A stretch of 64,000 nt of DNA from assembly GCA_045802605.1 (NCBI GenBank), contig JBJMQS010000054.1, forward strand, positions 40,848 to 104,847. Reading direction: 5' to 3'. Source of the stretch: JBJMQS01 sp045802605. GTDB taxonomy: Bacteria > Planctomycetota > Planctomycetia > Gemmatales > Gemmataceae. Under the pieces are notes generated by a model. The model worked only from the letters and a program-made list of their open reading frames with translations. It ran no database searches and was not told the DNA's origin. Positions 1-9,160 of the stretch are shown piece by piece. How positions within the stretch are numbered: the stretch's first letter is position 1; each line of letters opens with the position of its first letter. The position numbers and the translations under genes are program-made.

Positions 1-149
1 CCAATCTTTTCCCATTTTCCCGCCGCAATATCTGCCTCAATTTGTTTGTCCCATTTGGTGTTAACAAAAACCTCAAACCACTTGAGGAAGGCTTGGAGAT
101 CCTCTGGAGTCAAACAGGCTACCTCTCGTTTGAGCATCTCAATATTCAT
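1..149 (-). CDS. Antitoxin-like small protein, 3' end outside window
   Basis: A reading frame starts at an ATG at 149 on the minus strand and runs off the left edge without a stop, giving 49 complete codons. It begins MNIEMLKREVACLTPEDLQ and continues with a WDKQIEADIAAGKWEK segment. This resembles the small helical antitoxin-like proteins with a 'F..F....WD.QIE.D...GK' core that often sit before RelE/ParE-type toxins. A toxin gene would lie beyond the left edge and is not visible. The frame is too short for routine ORF calling, and the family assignment rests on recognised pattern only. Confidence 0.6.
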   Translation of the reverse strand, partial: MNIEMLKREVACLTPEDLQAFLKWFEVFVNTKWDKQIEADIAAGKWEKI

Positions 150-181
150 TTGGACGTCCTATGATGGAACCGTAAGCCACC

Positions 182-394
182 TCACTTAAGAGACTCCCAC
201 CACATTGCGCCGAGGCATAACGCGGCCGCCCCGACGATAGTCAACAACCATCCAAAACCAGTCAAACACGATTCCACCGCTGCACCGCAATGGACGCAAA
301 GCTTTTCAGGTCCAAATATGCCCTCAGGATTGTAAACGCACTCTCGCCGCGTAAGGATGCGGCCACAGCCTCCACAGCGTCGAAAAGAAAACAT
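182..394 (-). CDS. Small zinc-ribbon membrane protein, unknown function
   Basis: The 70-residue protein starts MFSFRRCGGCGRI. It has two Cys pairs (CGGC near residues 7-10 and CVHC near 33-36) that can form a zinc ribbon, followed by one hydrophobic segment at about residues 47-64 and a very short tail. The arrangement is a cytoplasmic zinc ribbon tethered to the membrane. It lies between the antitoxin fragment and the PSCyt1 gene, both on the same strand. I do not recognise a named family, and no function can be assigned. Confidence 0.5.
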   Translation of the reverse strand: MFSFRRCGGCGRILTRRECVYNPEGIFGPEKLCVHCGAAVESCLTGFGWLLTIVGAAALCLGAMWWESLK

Positions 395-416
395 GAATCA
401 ATTCCGACCGAACAAA

Positions 417-2786
417 TCAATCCACGTAAATGAACTCGTTCGTGTTGTAAATCACATGTGCTAGCTCGCCGAGCGCTCCTGGGTCACTCGCACCCTTGCG
501 CGGGGCGGTGCGCGACTTCACGGCGGGGTCCGCCAGGAACTTTAGGGCCTTCTCTTTTTCAGTATCGCGCGGCGGTCGGCCCAGGGCGATACGAAATAGG
601 CGATCGACTTGTGCCGCCGGCTCGGTGCCTGCGTCGTTCTTGACTCGCTGCGCTAAGTGACCGCTTAGCTCTAACACCATCGGTCCATTGAGCAGCAATA
701 GCGCTTGGGGAGCCACCGTCGTTTGCACCCGCTTTTCACAGGGGCAAGCCGGCGGCGGCGCGTCGAAGCTCTCTAACAACACGGATGGTGTCGCACGACT
801 GACGTGCAAATAAATACTGCGCCGGGATTGTTGCGGGCCCTCACGCACTGCTAGAGGCGATCGAGCGGCCTCCGGCGCGAGTGCTGCCGAATCGCCGGCT
901 CGGGATCGCCCACCGGGGCCGTACATGACCGGATTGAGTCGGCCGCTGGTAAAGAGCATCGCGTCGCGGATCGCTTCGGCCTCGAGCCGGCGACGCGGAA
1001 ACCGCGACCAAAGCTGATTGTCCGGATCACGGTTCTGAGCGTCAGCCGGTACCGTAGACGCTCGCCGATAAGTCGCCGAAGTGACAATCAGGCGATGCAT
1101 CTTCTTCATGCTCCAGCCATCGGCGACGAAACGATCCGCCAGCCAATCGAGCAACTCCGGATGTGTCGGTTTCTCGCCGCCAGGGCCGAAGTTAGACGGC
1201 GTTCCAACTAAGCCATGTCCAAAGTGATAGTGCCAGAGCCGATTCACCGCGACGCGGGCGGTGAGTGGATGATCGGCCCGGGCGAGCCACCGTGCCAGCG
1301 CCAAACGTCGGCCGGCGGCGTCAAACTTCGTTTCTGCTGACGTTAATACTGTGGGTGCCCCCGCCGCCACTTCATCGGCTTTCGCTTTCGGGTCACCGCG
1401 TAACAACAAGTGCATCGCAGGCGCGGCAGGCATATCGCCGGAGATCAGTGCGACGGGCAAACGCGGCTGCTCGGCTTCCAGCGACTGAATCTTCGTTTCC
1501 ATGTTTTCACGTTCACGCTCCCGCGCCCGCAGCCAGCGGGAGGGCGGGGGTGGCCCGATAAAATTCGGTGGCTGAATTTCATCTTCTTCCCGCAGATCGC
1601 GATCGAAATCCCGCAATGACTCGACTCGCTGTTTCAACTCGGCGATCTCAGCGGTGCGGGCGGAAATCTCCGCTGTGAACTTCGCTTGTTCTTCCGCGGA
1701 GCCGACCGGCGTCGCTTTGCGTTCGAGCGCGGCGAACACAGCCAGGAATCGATAGTAATCTCGCTGCGGAATGGGATCGGTCTTGTGATCGTGACAGCGG
1801 GCGCAGCCCATCGTCAACCCGAGGAACACTGAGGAAGTTGCCGAGAGCGCATCGTCTAACTCATCCAATCGCGCTTTTTCGCCGACGGCACCCGACGCCG
1901 GGCCGAGCGCCAAGAAGGCCGTCGCAATCAAAGCATCCCGATCGCCCGGCGTTAACTCATCGCCCGCAATTTGCTCGGTCAAAAATCGGTCATAAGGCTT
2001 GTCGGCGTTGAAGCTGCGAATGACATAGTCGCGGTAGTGATACGCCGGGCGGGGGCCGGCGGGGTCCGGCGCTTCGCCGCGCTCCGGCGAATCCGCGTCG
2101 GCGTAGCGAGCCAGATCAAGCCAGTGACGGGCCCAACGCTCACCATAGTGCGGGCTGGCGAGCAAACGATCGACCAATTTCTCATAGGCGTCGGCCGATT
2201 TATCGTTGACGAACGCGTCGGCCTCTTCCGGAGTCGGCGGTAGACCAATGAGATCGAAGTTAAGTCGCCGAATCAATACTCGGCGCTCCGCCTCCGGCGC
2301 GAACTTCAGGTTCTTTTGTTCCAATCGCGCGAGCACAAAAGCATCAACGGGGTTGCGAACGGCGGCGGCATCGTGCACCACCGGCGGTGCAGGTGTCTTC
2401 ACCGGCCGGAACGCCCAGTACGCGCGATCGGCCTCCGTGACCTGCATCTCCCGCCGCGGCGCGACCGCAGCGGCCGGCAGGCTGCGCACCCACGCCGCGA
2501 TGGCGTCGATCTCCGCCTGCTCGAGCTGTTTCTCCGGCGGCATGTGGGTGTCGTGCCCGGCCGCGAGCACTTCCACGATCAAGCTCTCGGCAGGTTTGCT
2601 GGCGGTGAGCACCGGCCCGGACTTTGCCCCGGCGAGTGCTTTGTCAATAGAGACAAGTTCCAACCCCGCCCGCGGCTTAGCGCCGCCGTGGCACTTAATG
2701 CAATGTGTCGTGAAAACAGCTTGCGCTTTGACCGCCTCCGGCGAGGGGTCCGCGGCCAAAAGAAGTGGCAGCAGCATTGTGTACAT
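417..2786 (-). CDS. PSCyt1/DUF1549/DUF1553 planctomycete cytochrome c protein
   Basis: The 789-residue protein has the architecture typical of a large planctomycete family. A short hydrophobic leader is followed by a cytochrome-like PSCyt1 domain with a CIKCH haem motif at residues 29-33 and a downstream HMPP that may supply the Met ligand. A DUF1549 domain spans about 140-360 and contains HYGERWARHWLDLARY and a second CARCHDHK motif near residue 330. A DUF1553 domain spans about 510-770 (for example VNRLWHYHFGHGLVGTPSNF). The family is exported and often paired with DUF1501 proteins; none is adjacent here. The leader is unusually short, and the second Met (MLLPLLLAAD) could be the true start. 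Substrate and physiological role are unknown. The gene is divergent from cysK, so the 58-base gap must hold both promoters. Confidence 0.9.
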   Translation of the reverse strand: MYTMLLPLLLAADPSPEAVKAQAVFTTHCIKCHGGAKPRAGLELVSIDKALAGAKSGPVLTASKPAESLIVEVLAAGHDTHMPPEKQLEQAEIDAIAAWVRSLPAAAVAPRREMQVTEADRAYWAFRPVKTPAPPVVHDAAAVRNPVDAFVLARLEQKNLKFAPEAERRVLIRRLNFDLIGLPPTPEEADAFVNDKSADAYEKLVDRLLASPHYGERWARHWLDLARYADADSPERGEAPDPAGPRPAYHYRDYVIRSFNADKPYDRFLTEQIAGDELTPGDRDALIATAFLALGPASGAVGEKARLDELDDALSATSSVFLGLTMGCARCHDHKTDPIPQRDYYRFLAVFAALERKATPVGSAEEQAKFTAEISARTAEIAELKQRVESLRDFDRDLREEDEIQPPNFIGPPPPSRWLRARERERENMETKIQSLEAEQPRLPVALISGDMPAAPAMHLLLRGDPKAKADEVAAGAPTVLTSAETKFDAAGRRLALARWLARADHPLTARVAVNRLWHYHFGHGLVGTPSNFGPGGEKPTHPELLDWLADRFVADGWSMKKMHRLIVTSATYRRASTVPADAQNRDPDNQLWSRFPRRRLEAEAIRDAMLFTSGRLNPVMYGPGGRSRAGDSAALAPEAARSPLAVREGPQQSRRSIYLHVSRATPSVLLESFDAPPPACPCEKRVQTTVAPQALLLLNGPMVLELSGHLAQRVKNDAGTEPAAQVDRLFRIALGRPPRDTEKEKALKFLADPAVKSRTAPRKGASDPGALGELAHVIYNTNEFIYVD

Positions 2787-2844
2787 CGGGCATCATCTTA
2801 CCCGAAAAATCGCTAGCATGTCCGAGAGGATAGAGGATTTTGCC

Positions 2845-3819
2845 ATGGCCGAGCAATTGCCTTTTCGTGGACGGATCTACGACGACATCACCCAATGCGT
2901 GGGCCACACGCCCCTCATTCGCATGCGCCGGGCCTGCGGCGACGCCAAAGCGACCGTTGTCGCCAAGTTGGAAAGCTTCAATCCGCTTTGGTCGGTCAAG
3001 GATCGTATCGGCGTGGCCATGATTGATGCGGCCGAGAAGGCCGGGAAGGTGGTTGCCGGCACCCGCGTCGTTGAGCCGACCAGCGGCAACACCGGCATTG
3101 GCCTGGCCTTCGTCTGTGCCGCACGCGGCTACCCGCTCACGGTGACAATGCCCGAGACAATGTCGATCGAACGTCGGCGGATGCTCAAGGCACTAGGGGC
3201 CGAGATCGTGCTCACGCCCGGCGACAAAGGGATGAATGGCGCGATCGCCAAGGCGGAGGAGATTTTCCGAGAGTTGGGCGGCGAGCCAAACGTTTTCATG
3301 CCGCAGCAATTCAAGAATCCCGCGAACCCGGAAATCCACCGCAAGACCACGTCCGAGGAAATCTGGCGCGACACCGAGGGCAAAGTGGACTTCGTCGTCT
3401 CCGGTATCGGTACCGGCGGCACCATCACCGGCTGCGGCGAGGTGCTCAAGCAACGCAAGCCCGGCGTGAAGATGGTCGCCGTCGAGCCGGTCGCCAGCCC
3501 CGTGATCGCTCAGAAGCTCAACAATCAGGAACTCAAGCCGGGCCGGCACAAGATTCAAGGGATTGGTGCGGGCTTCATTCCCGGCGTGTTGAATTTAAAA
3601 GTGATCGATGAAGTCGTGCAGGTTACCGACGACGACGCCTTCAACATGACCCGCCGCCTGGCCCGCGAGGAAGGCTGGATGGTCGGCATCAGTTCCGGCG
3701 CGGCCGCTCATGCTGCTGTGCAGATCGCCCAGCGGCCTGAGAATGCGGGCAAATTGGTCGTCGTAGTATTGCCGGACTTGGGGGAGCGGTATCTCAGCAC
3801 CCCCTTGTTCCCCGAGTAA
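2845..3819 (+). CDS. cysK: Cysteine synthase A (O-acetylserine sulfhydrylase)
   Basis: This PLP-dependent enzyme makes cysteine from O-acetylserine and sulfide in the cytoplasm. The PLP lysine is in NPLWSVKDRIG, the substrate loop is EPTSGNTGIGLAF, the phosphate-binding glycines are in SGIGTGGTITG, and the C-terminal serine motif is GISSGAAAHAA. The product is 324 residues, normal for the family. The frame stays open far upstream over the antisense PSCyt1 gene. The ATG at 2845 was chosen because a purine-rich GAGAGGATAGAGGA precedes it and the conserved N-terminus starts just after. An ATG at 2818 would add nine residues. The 3' end lies six bases from the convergent gene at 3826, with no clear terminator between them. 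Confidence 0.93.
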   Translation: MAEQLPFRGRIYDDITQCVGHTPLIRMRRACGDAKATVVAKLESFNPLWSVKDRIGVAMIDAAEKAGKVVAGTRVVEPTSGNTGIGLAFVCAARGYPLTVTMPETMSIERRRMLKALGAEIVLTPGDKGMNGAIAKAEEIFRELGGEPNVFMPQQFKNPANPEIHRKTTSEEIWRDTEGKVDFVVSGIGTGGTITGCGEVLKQRKPGVKMVAVEPVASPVIAQKLNNQELKPGRHKIQGIGAGFIPGVLNLKVIDEVVQVTDDDAFNMTRRLAREEGWMVGISSGAAAHAAVQIAQRPENAGKLVVVVLPDLGERYLSTPLFPE

Positions 3820-3825
3820 TCCGTA

Positions 3826-4716
3826 TTACGTCAAAATAATATCCATTGTGTACTGAGCCTGGGCACCGCTCGGTGAATGCACACGAATCAGATACGGATT
3901 TCCCGCCGTTACGACGCCTACACCGATGCCTGTGCCCGGATCGGTCGAGAACACGCCGCTGCTCGTCTTCGTCGCTTCGACCGTCGCCAGGGCAAGGGGT
4001 GTCCCGTTGTTGGCGTGAATCTGGATTGTCAACGTGCCCGAGACTGGCGGCGCGAAAGCGTAAATCCGGTCATCATTGTTGTTGTTCGAATACGCCGAGA
4101 TGGTGTACGTCTGGCCCACGGTCAGCGTGATCGGTGCGGAGGCTTGTAGGAAACGGCCTTCGTAACGTCCCAAGTTCTCGTAGTGCTGCACGGCCGTGAA
4201 TTGGCCGACATTCACCGCCATGGCAATGTCGAGATTGTCCGCGAGGTAGTCGGCCCGATCGAAGTTGTGCGAAGGGATTCGATCTTCGAACTGGCCATGC
4301 TGCCAGAAGTGCTCAAAGGCACTCACTTGGCCCGCGACAACAAGGCCATTGACGTCCGGATTATCGGCAAGATATTGCGCGGTGTTGAAGCTGCGGTTGG
4401 CGTTGCGGCCCTCGAATTGTCCATTTGTTTCGAAGTGCAGCATCGGCGTGGCGACTCCCAACTGATAAGCCGCCCGGACATCCGGATTGTCTTCCAGATA
4501 CTCGAACGGGTTGAACAGTGGATTGCCGACGCGCAGTTCCTTGTCGCCCCAAATCCGGAAATGCTCCTCAGCTGACTTAAACTCGCCGCGAGCCACCGCG
4601 TCGGCCACGTCGGGATAAGTATTCAAATAGAACTGGGGATCGAAGATGTTGGTCGTCGAGGGAACGTCGCGGCCTTCCAGCCGAGTGAGGCGCAATGTCG
4701 AACGGTGGCGGGTCAT
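3826..4716 (-). CDS. Secreted repeat protein with planctomycete extracellular N-terminal motif
   Basis: The 296-residue protein begins with a basic stretch and LRLTRLEGRDVPS, which resembles the planctomycete extracellular motif (L..E.LE.R). Four imperfect repeats of about 43 residues follow at about 25-190. Each has the form FDxxxYLxxNPDVxxAV...G...HF...GxxEGR, as in secreted adhesin or S-layer-associated proteins. The last ~100 residues (ITLTVGQTYTISAYSNN onward) look like a beta-sandwich of the pre-peptidase C-terminal type. It is probably a cell-surface or extracellular protein, with no catalytic residues evident. Its N-terminal motif resembles that of the beta-helix protein at 48610. Confidence 0.7.
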   Translation of the reverse strand: MTRHRSTLRLTRLEGRDVPSTTNIFDPQFYLNTYPDVADAVARGEFKSAEEHFRIWGDKELRVGNPLFNPFEYLEDNPDVRAAYQLGVATPMLHFETNGQFEGRNANRSFNTAQYLADNPDVNGLVVAGQVSAFEHFWQHGQFEDRIPSHNFDRADYLADNLDIAMAVNVGQFTAVQHYENLGRYEGRFLQASAPITLTVGQTYTISAYSNNNNDDRIYAFAPPVSGTLTIQIHANNGTPLALATVEATKTSSGVFSTDPGTGIGVGVVTAGNPYLIRVHSPSGAQAQYTMDIILT

Positions 4717-4903
4717 GGAGTGCTCCTGCGGTGATCATCAAGATGTCGGCGGAAGGCGAGTTCCCTCTATTGTGCCACATTTACCCCCGAATGAGCAATG
4801 ATTGCGGATTTCGCCGGGTCCGCCCTTGCGGTGACTCTCCCGACCGACGACGATACAGCGGTGTTGCCGGGAATGCGGACGCTACCGAAAGGAAGGTGAT
4901 TCC

Positions 4904-6025
4904 GTGTTGTATGCAACGCTCGTTGTGGCCGGGTTGGTATTGGTGCTGGCGAATATCCAGGTGCCGCGCCGCGCTGCGCCCGCAAATTCTCAGCGACCAT
5001 CATTGTTAGGACTTCAGATTGCCGGCGGGGTTGCGGCCATTATCGTACCGGGCTGTATGGGAATGGGGCTGCCAATTGTCTTTAACCAACTACTCGCATT
5101 GGCAGTATTGTGGATCGTTTGCCGGCTTGCAATGGTGTCAGCGAGTAAATATCGCTTGGCGACACTGGTAGTAACTCTCGCGGTTTTTGCCGCGTTTGCA
5201 ATTCCAGAATTGGCCAAAGAAGCACAGCTACGAAAACAGTATCCATTCGTATCGATGGAACAGAGAATACCTCCGCCCAGAGTTGCTGAGCGCACCCATT
5301 TCCTGGCCGCCGAATCCGACCATAACTTACAAGTGACTGATGAAATCGATGAAGACCTGAAACTCTACAGCTCTGAGCGCCGTGAAGAGGCTCTGAAGCG
5401 GCTTCACGAGGACGCGGTTTCCTATTTCTCAAATACTATGGGCTTTGGCGTAGGCCGGATGGGTGTGCTTAAACGGAATGGCAACCTCGACTCTAATCAT
5501 CCGGACAAATCAATACCGCAACCTACTTTACCAAGCACGTCGGCGGGAATTGATGGAGACGCTCAAGTTATCAATGGCAAGCATGAGGACTTGCGATCGT
5601 TGCATCTACAGAGCATTTTCGATTTCGCTCATCCGCGGACACTAGGTTACGTCAAGAATCGAAACGCCGTGGCGGGATTTGAATCGCACCGCTTCGGGCG
5701 CTTGCCCGACAACCCTAAATCGTGGAAGGTGCTTTCGGTAGAGCTCGTTGGGTTGGTCGTGAACCCGCAGCCTGTGGCCTACGTCTCCGCGAATTTACCC
5801 CGGATGGAAGAGCTCAAGGCAGCCTCAACCCGTCCATTGAATGACTTTGAATCCGCAGGCTTGGACGTGTTGCGCAGTGGGCAGGACCTATACGTAACAG
5901 GAAACCAACACAGCATCCGCCTCCTCGGCGCCATCCGCGCCGCGGAAAAATGTGCCGTCTGTCACGGTTGTGACCGCGGCGATATGCTCGGCGCCTTCTC
6001 ATACACCTTGCGGCGAGAAGACTAA
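4904..6025 (+). CDS. Membrane protein with C-terminal CxxCH haem motif
   Basis: The 373-residue protein starts at GTG (4904), a few bases after AAAGGAAGG. The first ~105 residues hold about three to four hydrophobic segments. A long soluble region follows, ending in AAEKCAVCHGCDRGDMLGAF with one CxxCH haem-attachment motif near residue 350. The same order (soluble domain, then a single C-terminal haem and 'GD.LGAFSY.L') is one I associate with uncharacterised planctomycete proteins. The haem motif implies that the soluble part is extracytoplasmic. It is 20 bases upstream of the membrane protein at 6046 and probably cotranscribed with it. Function is unknown. Confidence 0.6.
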   Translation: MLYATLVVAGLVLVLANIQVPRRAAPANSQRPSLLGLQIAGGVAAIIVPGCMGMGLPIVFNQLLALAVLWIVCRLAMVSASKYRLATLVVTLAVFAAFAIPELAKEAQLRKQYPFVSMEQRIPPPRVAERTHFLAAESDHNLQVTDEIDEDLKLYSSERREEALKRLHEDAVSYFSNTMGFGVGRMGVLKRNGNLDSNHPDKSIPQPTLPSTSAGIDGDAQVINGKHEDLRSLHLQSIFDFAHPRTLGYVKNRNAVAGFESHRFGRLPDNPKSWKVLSVELVGLVVNPQPVAYVSANLPRMEELKAASTRPLNDFESAGLDVLRSGQDLYVTGNQHSIRLLGAIRAAEKCAVCHGCDRGDMLGAFSYTLRRED

Positions 6026-6045
6026 TCCTCGTCAATGAATAGAGC

Positions 6046-8034
6046 ATGACGCTCGCAACGATTACGAAGACGGTCCATCGCGTTGTTCTGCAACTGGTGC
6101 CGGCCCTCATTTTGATTTGGGTCGCCGTCGTTTATGTGGATCGCGCCTGGTCCGCTCTCGCACCGTTGGACCCCACACCCACGGATGGGCCGTTCCAACT
6201 TTGCAACATGTTGCGGCGGTTGGATGCCGGCGAATTACCGGGCCGCGACTTTCCAGCCTTCCACGGCGTCGGCATTCCGTGGGCTCATTGGCCGCTCTAT
6301 CGCTGGTTCGAGCATTGGTTCTCGGATAATCCCGACAGCGAACTCTTCGCATCCGAGTTGGCCCGGCAAACGCTGACCCCCGTGGCCACGCTGCTGGTTT
6401 ACGCGCTGGCTTCGCTGGCGCTGACGCGGTCGCTGTGGCCCGCGGCGATCTGGGCACTGCTGAGCATAATGCCGCTGCCGGCTGTGTTGGGCAAAGTATT
6501 GCCGCTCGCGCAACTCATGGAGGCGGGCACCAGCTTAAATGGATTGCGCGGCTTGATGCCGCTGTTGGCTATCTCCTGCTTGTGGCGCAGCGGACCTCTC
6601 GCGGCCGGTGCTGCGCTTGGTGCCGCGTGGCTCTTGGGCATCGAGCAAGGCACCTATCTGGCGATTGCGATTTGCGCGACGGGGCTGTTCGCCTGGCAGC
6701 GGCGAAAAAATCGACCCGACTTCGATCGCCCCGCACTCGCCATATCGCTCATGCTTGGAGTCACGATAGGCCTCGCGGGCATTGCCATCCTCACATGGGG
6801 GGGCCAGGCCAATGCCTTGCGGCTTTACTTCAGTGACATTCCGCACGATCAAGTCTGGTACTTCGGCGTGCTTCCCAACGACTACCTCGGCAGCGGCGAG
6901 CCGGGAAATCAAAAGCGTGTGATCTACATCATCGTGGCGGCGGCCATATTTGCTGTTACTTGGATCGTCAGCATTGCGCTAGCGCGTCGCGCCACTAGTC
7001 CGGAAAGACTGAGCGGCTCGCTGATTCTTGCGGTCGCTGTCGCGTACTCGGGACTGACCCTGACCAGTAGTCTCGGCATCTTCCGTCCACATGAGTTTTA
7101 CCACTTGGCCGCGCGGGTATTAATCATGCTCGCCACTGCGTGGGCCTACCGCCAACTGAGCATATGGATTCAAAAACAGCGCCTGCCCTCGCAAACGATT
7201 ACGACGAGCATCGCCGGCGTGGTTGCGGTCGGGTTGATCTTGTTCACATTTCGCGATGCAATATCCCGGCGTAATGCCGCCGCGACTCCAACACTTGCCC
7301 CCCGCTGGTTGAAGCTCGCCGATGAAGGTTCGCGCCTCATCCGTGCGGCCATTCCTGAGCCGCGCACTGACGACCTATGGTCCACGTATGCTTCGATCGT
7401 GGAGGAAAGGCTCGGCATTTTTCATCCGCGCGAGGACTACATCATCCACGCGCTGGGCGACGAGCGAGCCGTCTACATTTCCGAATTCGCGAAACGACAG
7501 CCAGCGTTTGTGCAGACCATGCGCCGCGACCAAATGCTCTACGAAGAGTGGCTGCAAACCACCACGTGGGGTTTCTACGAACGGCTGTTGGACAATTACG
7601 AGCCAGCCTTACGAATGGATTTCAGTGAGTTCTGGCGGCGAACCGGCCGTATGTGGCGCGAGCCCTCGTCCGATGGCGGCAAAAACATTCCACTTCCCTT
7701 GGATGTAAGCGCGATCGACGTACCGGCCGGTCCCGCATCAGCCAACCTCGCCATCGTTCGTGTCGAATACGAAACTGAGACGCCCTTCGGCGAGTTGCCG
7801 GTGATCGGTCGTCAAGCGCGATTCCTCGTGGCGATGCCCGGGAGCCGTTCGCAATACCCCGCGTCGTTGCCGCCGCACAGCCGGGTCCACGAGTTTCCGG
7901 TGCCGCTCAACCCGGGCCAGCCATTCCAATTGGAATTCCAAATTCACGGCCTCGCACCCGAAGCCGAGCTGATTCTGAGATCCATAACCGTGCGCTATCG
8001 CACGGTGCCGAAGGAATTTCTAAAGCCTTCGTAA
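6046..8034 (+). CDS. Polytopic membrane protein, possibly glycosyltransferase-like
   Basis: The 662-residue protein has one N-terminal membrane segment, then a long hydrophobic core (about residues 100-400) with roughly nine to ten further segments, and a soluble C-terminal domain of about 250 residues. This layout resembles GT-C-type integral membrane glycosyltransferases. An early acidic region (residues 40-75, with DAGELPGRDFPAFHGVG) could be the first extracytoplasmic loop where such enzymes carry catalytic acids. I do not recognise a specific family, so the enzymatic role is inference. It follows the CxxCH membrane protein by 20 bases and precedes the DinB-like gene by 38 bases on the same strand. 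Confidence 0.5.
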   Translation: MTLATITKTVHRVVLQLVPALILIWVAVVYVDRAWSALAPLDPTPTDGPFQLCNMLRRLDAGELPGRDFPAFHGVGIPWAHWPLYRWFEHWFSDNPDSELFASELARQTLTPVATLLVYALASLALTRSLWPAAIWALLSIMPLPAVLGKVLPLAQLMEAGTSLNGLRGLMPLLAISCLWRSGPLAAGAALGAAWLLGIEQGTYLAIAICATGLFAWQRRKNRPDFDRPALAISLMLGVTIGLAGIAILTWGGQANALRLYFSDIPHDQVWYFGVLPNDYLGSGEPGNQKRVIYIIVAAAIFAVTWIVSIALARRATSPERLSGSLILAVAVAYSGLTLTSSLGIFRPHEFYHLAARVLIMLATAWAYRQLSIWIQKQRLPSQTITTSIAGVVAVGLILFTFRDAISRRNAAATPTLAPRWLKLADEGSRLIRAAIPEPRTDDLWSTYASIVEERLGIFHPREDYIIHALGDERAVYISEFAKRQPAFVQTMRRDQMLYEEWLQTTTWGFYERLLDNYEPALRMDFSEFWRRTGRMWREPSSDGGKNIPLPLDVSAIDVPAGPASANLAIVRVEYETETPFGELPVIGRQARFLVAMPGSRSQYPASLPPHSRVHEFPVPLNPGQPFQLEFQIHGLAPEAELILRSITVRYRTVPKEFLKPS

Positions 8035-8072
8035 GATTCCTGTACCCGTTCGAGAAATCCAGAGTTCCTCCC

Positions 8073-8552
8073 ATGCCCGATCCCGCACTCCCACTCCTGC
8101 GCCATGCGGTCGCTGCTCTCTCCTATCGTGCGGCCCGTGCTTGCGAGAATGCACCGCCCAACTTTGCCGAAGTGCGCGCCTCCGAATCGACCCGCACGGC
8201 TGGCGCGATCCTTTGCCACATGGGAGATCTCTTCGACTGGGCCGCCAAGCTCGCGCTCGGCAAGCACGAATGGAAACCAGCCGAGCCATTGCCGTGGGAG
8301 CGTGAAGTCAATCGTTTCTTTACTACACTGGGTCGCTTCGACGCGATTCTCGCCGAAGGTCAATTGGCTTGCAGTGCTGAAAAACTGCTGCAAGGCCCCA
8401 TCTCCGACGCCCTGACCCACGTCGGCCAACTGGCGATGCTGCGCCGTCTGGCCGGCAGCCCAATGATCGGCGAAAGCTATTTCGGCGCCGACATTTCCGT
8501 GGGCCATATCACCCCGCAATTGCCCGCACCCGCCGCACCGTTTAAGAAATAA
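8073..8552 (+). CDS. DinB superfamily-like protein
   Basis: The 159-residue, largely helical protein carries histidines placed as in the DinB/DfsB four-helix-bundle superfamily: ILCHMGDLFDWAAKLA near residue 47 and LTHVGQLAMLRRLAG near residue 115. In DinB-like proteins these positions bind a divalent metal. The length is normal for the family. Members include thiol-S-transferases and stress-associated proteins, but the substrate cannot be read from sequence. It sits between the membrane protein at 6046 and the TIGR02996 protein at 8600, all on the plus strand. Confidence 0.65.
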   Translation: MPDPALPLLRHAVAALSYRAARACENAPPNFAEVRASESTRTAGAILCHMGDLFDWAAKLALGKHEWKPAEPLPWEREVNRFFTTLGRFDAILAEGQLACSAEKLLQGPISDALTHVGQLAMLRRLAGSPMIGESYFGADISVGHITPQLPAPAAPFKK

Positions 8553-8599
8553 GGTGGAGGTCGAAGCGCGCGAAGGCTCAAACCCGAGGAGACATTCCC

Positions 8600-9145
8600 A
8601 TGACCGACGCGGGATTTCTCAAAGCCATCGACGCCGCTCCGAACGACGACATCCTCCGGCTCATGTACGCCGACTGGCTCGACGAACAGGGCGATCGTCG
8701 CGGCGAATTCATCCGCGCGGAAGTTGAATTCATGAAAGCGGACGAGGATCGACGTGAAGCGAGTATACCTAATGCTCAACTCATTGTCATCGGCCGCGAT
8801 ATCGAACCTGCCTGGGTAGCGCAGATTAGTCGTGTGCCGATTGAAAACTGCGAGCTTGAGTTCGAATTTCAATGTCCCAAGAAATGGGACCAACTTGCCC
8901 CGACACGTGATGCATTCGTGCGTCACTGTGAAGCTTGCGACCGACTAGTGCACTTTTGTTCGGACATCAATGTCGCGGTGGCGCACGCTCAGAACGGAGA
9001 GTGCGTCGCCGTTGATCCTCGGTTGATGCGTGAACCTGGCGACGTGGGCGATCGGCCACCTCTCGTCTTGGGCAGCCTTGCAGCCGTCCAGCGCAGGCAC
9101 GAGGAGTGGGAAGCCGCTCGTCAGCAGCGTCGCCGACGTCGCTAG
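8600..9145 (+). CDS. TIGR02996 domain-containing protein
   Basis: The first ~50 residues (FLKAIDAAPNDDILRLMYAD, then WLDEQGDRRGEFIRAEVEF) match the TIGR02996 repeat-companion domain, which is abundant in Gemmata-type planctomycetes and some myxobacteria. The start is well supported by CCGAGGAGA eight bases upstream. The rest of the 181-residue protein contains a possible metal-binding cluster (FVRHCEACDRLVHFC near residue 110) and ends in a very basic QQRRRRR tail. In larger family members the domain precedes leucine-rich repeats, which are absent here. The biological role is unknown. Confidence 0.8.
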   Translation: MTDAGFLKAIDAAPNDDILRLMYADWLDEQGDRRGEFIRAEVEFMKADEDRREASIPNAQLIVIGRDIEPAWVAQISRVPIENCELEFEFQCPKKWDQLAPTRDAFVRHCEACDRLVHFCSDINVAVAHAQNGECVAVDPRLMREPGDVGDRPPLVLGSLAAVQRRHEEWEAARQQRRRRR

Positions 9146-9160
9146 TCTCAACCAGATGAT

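Noticed and set aside
2206..2844. Upstream extension of cysK to 537 residues
   Set aside because: The added 213 residues are the antisense of the PSCyt1 gene and have no cysteine synthase similarity. The known N-terminus starts at 2845.
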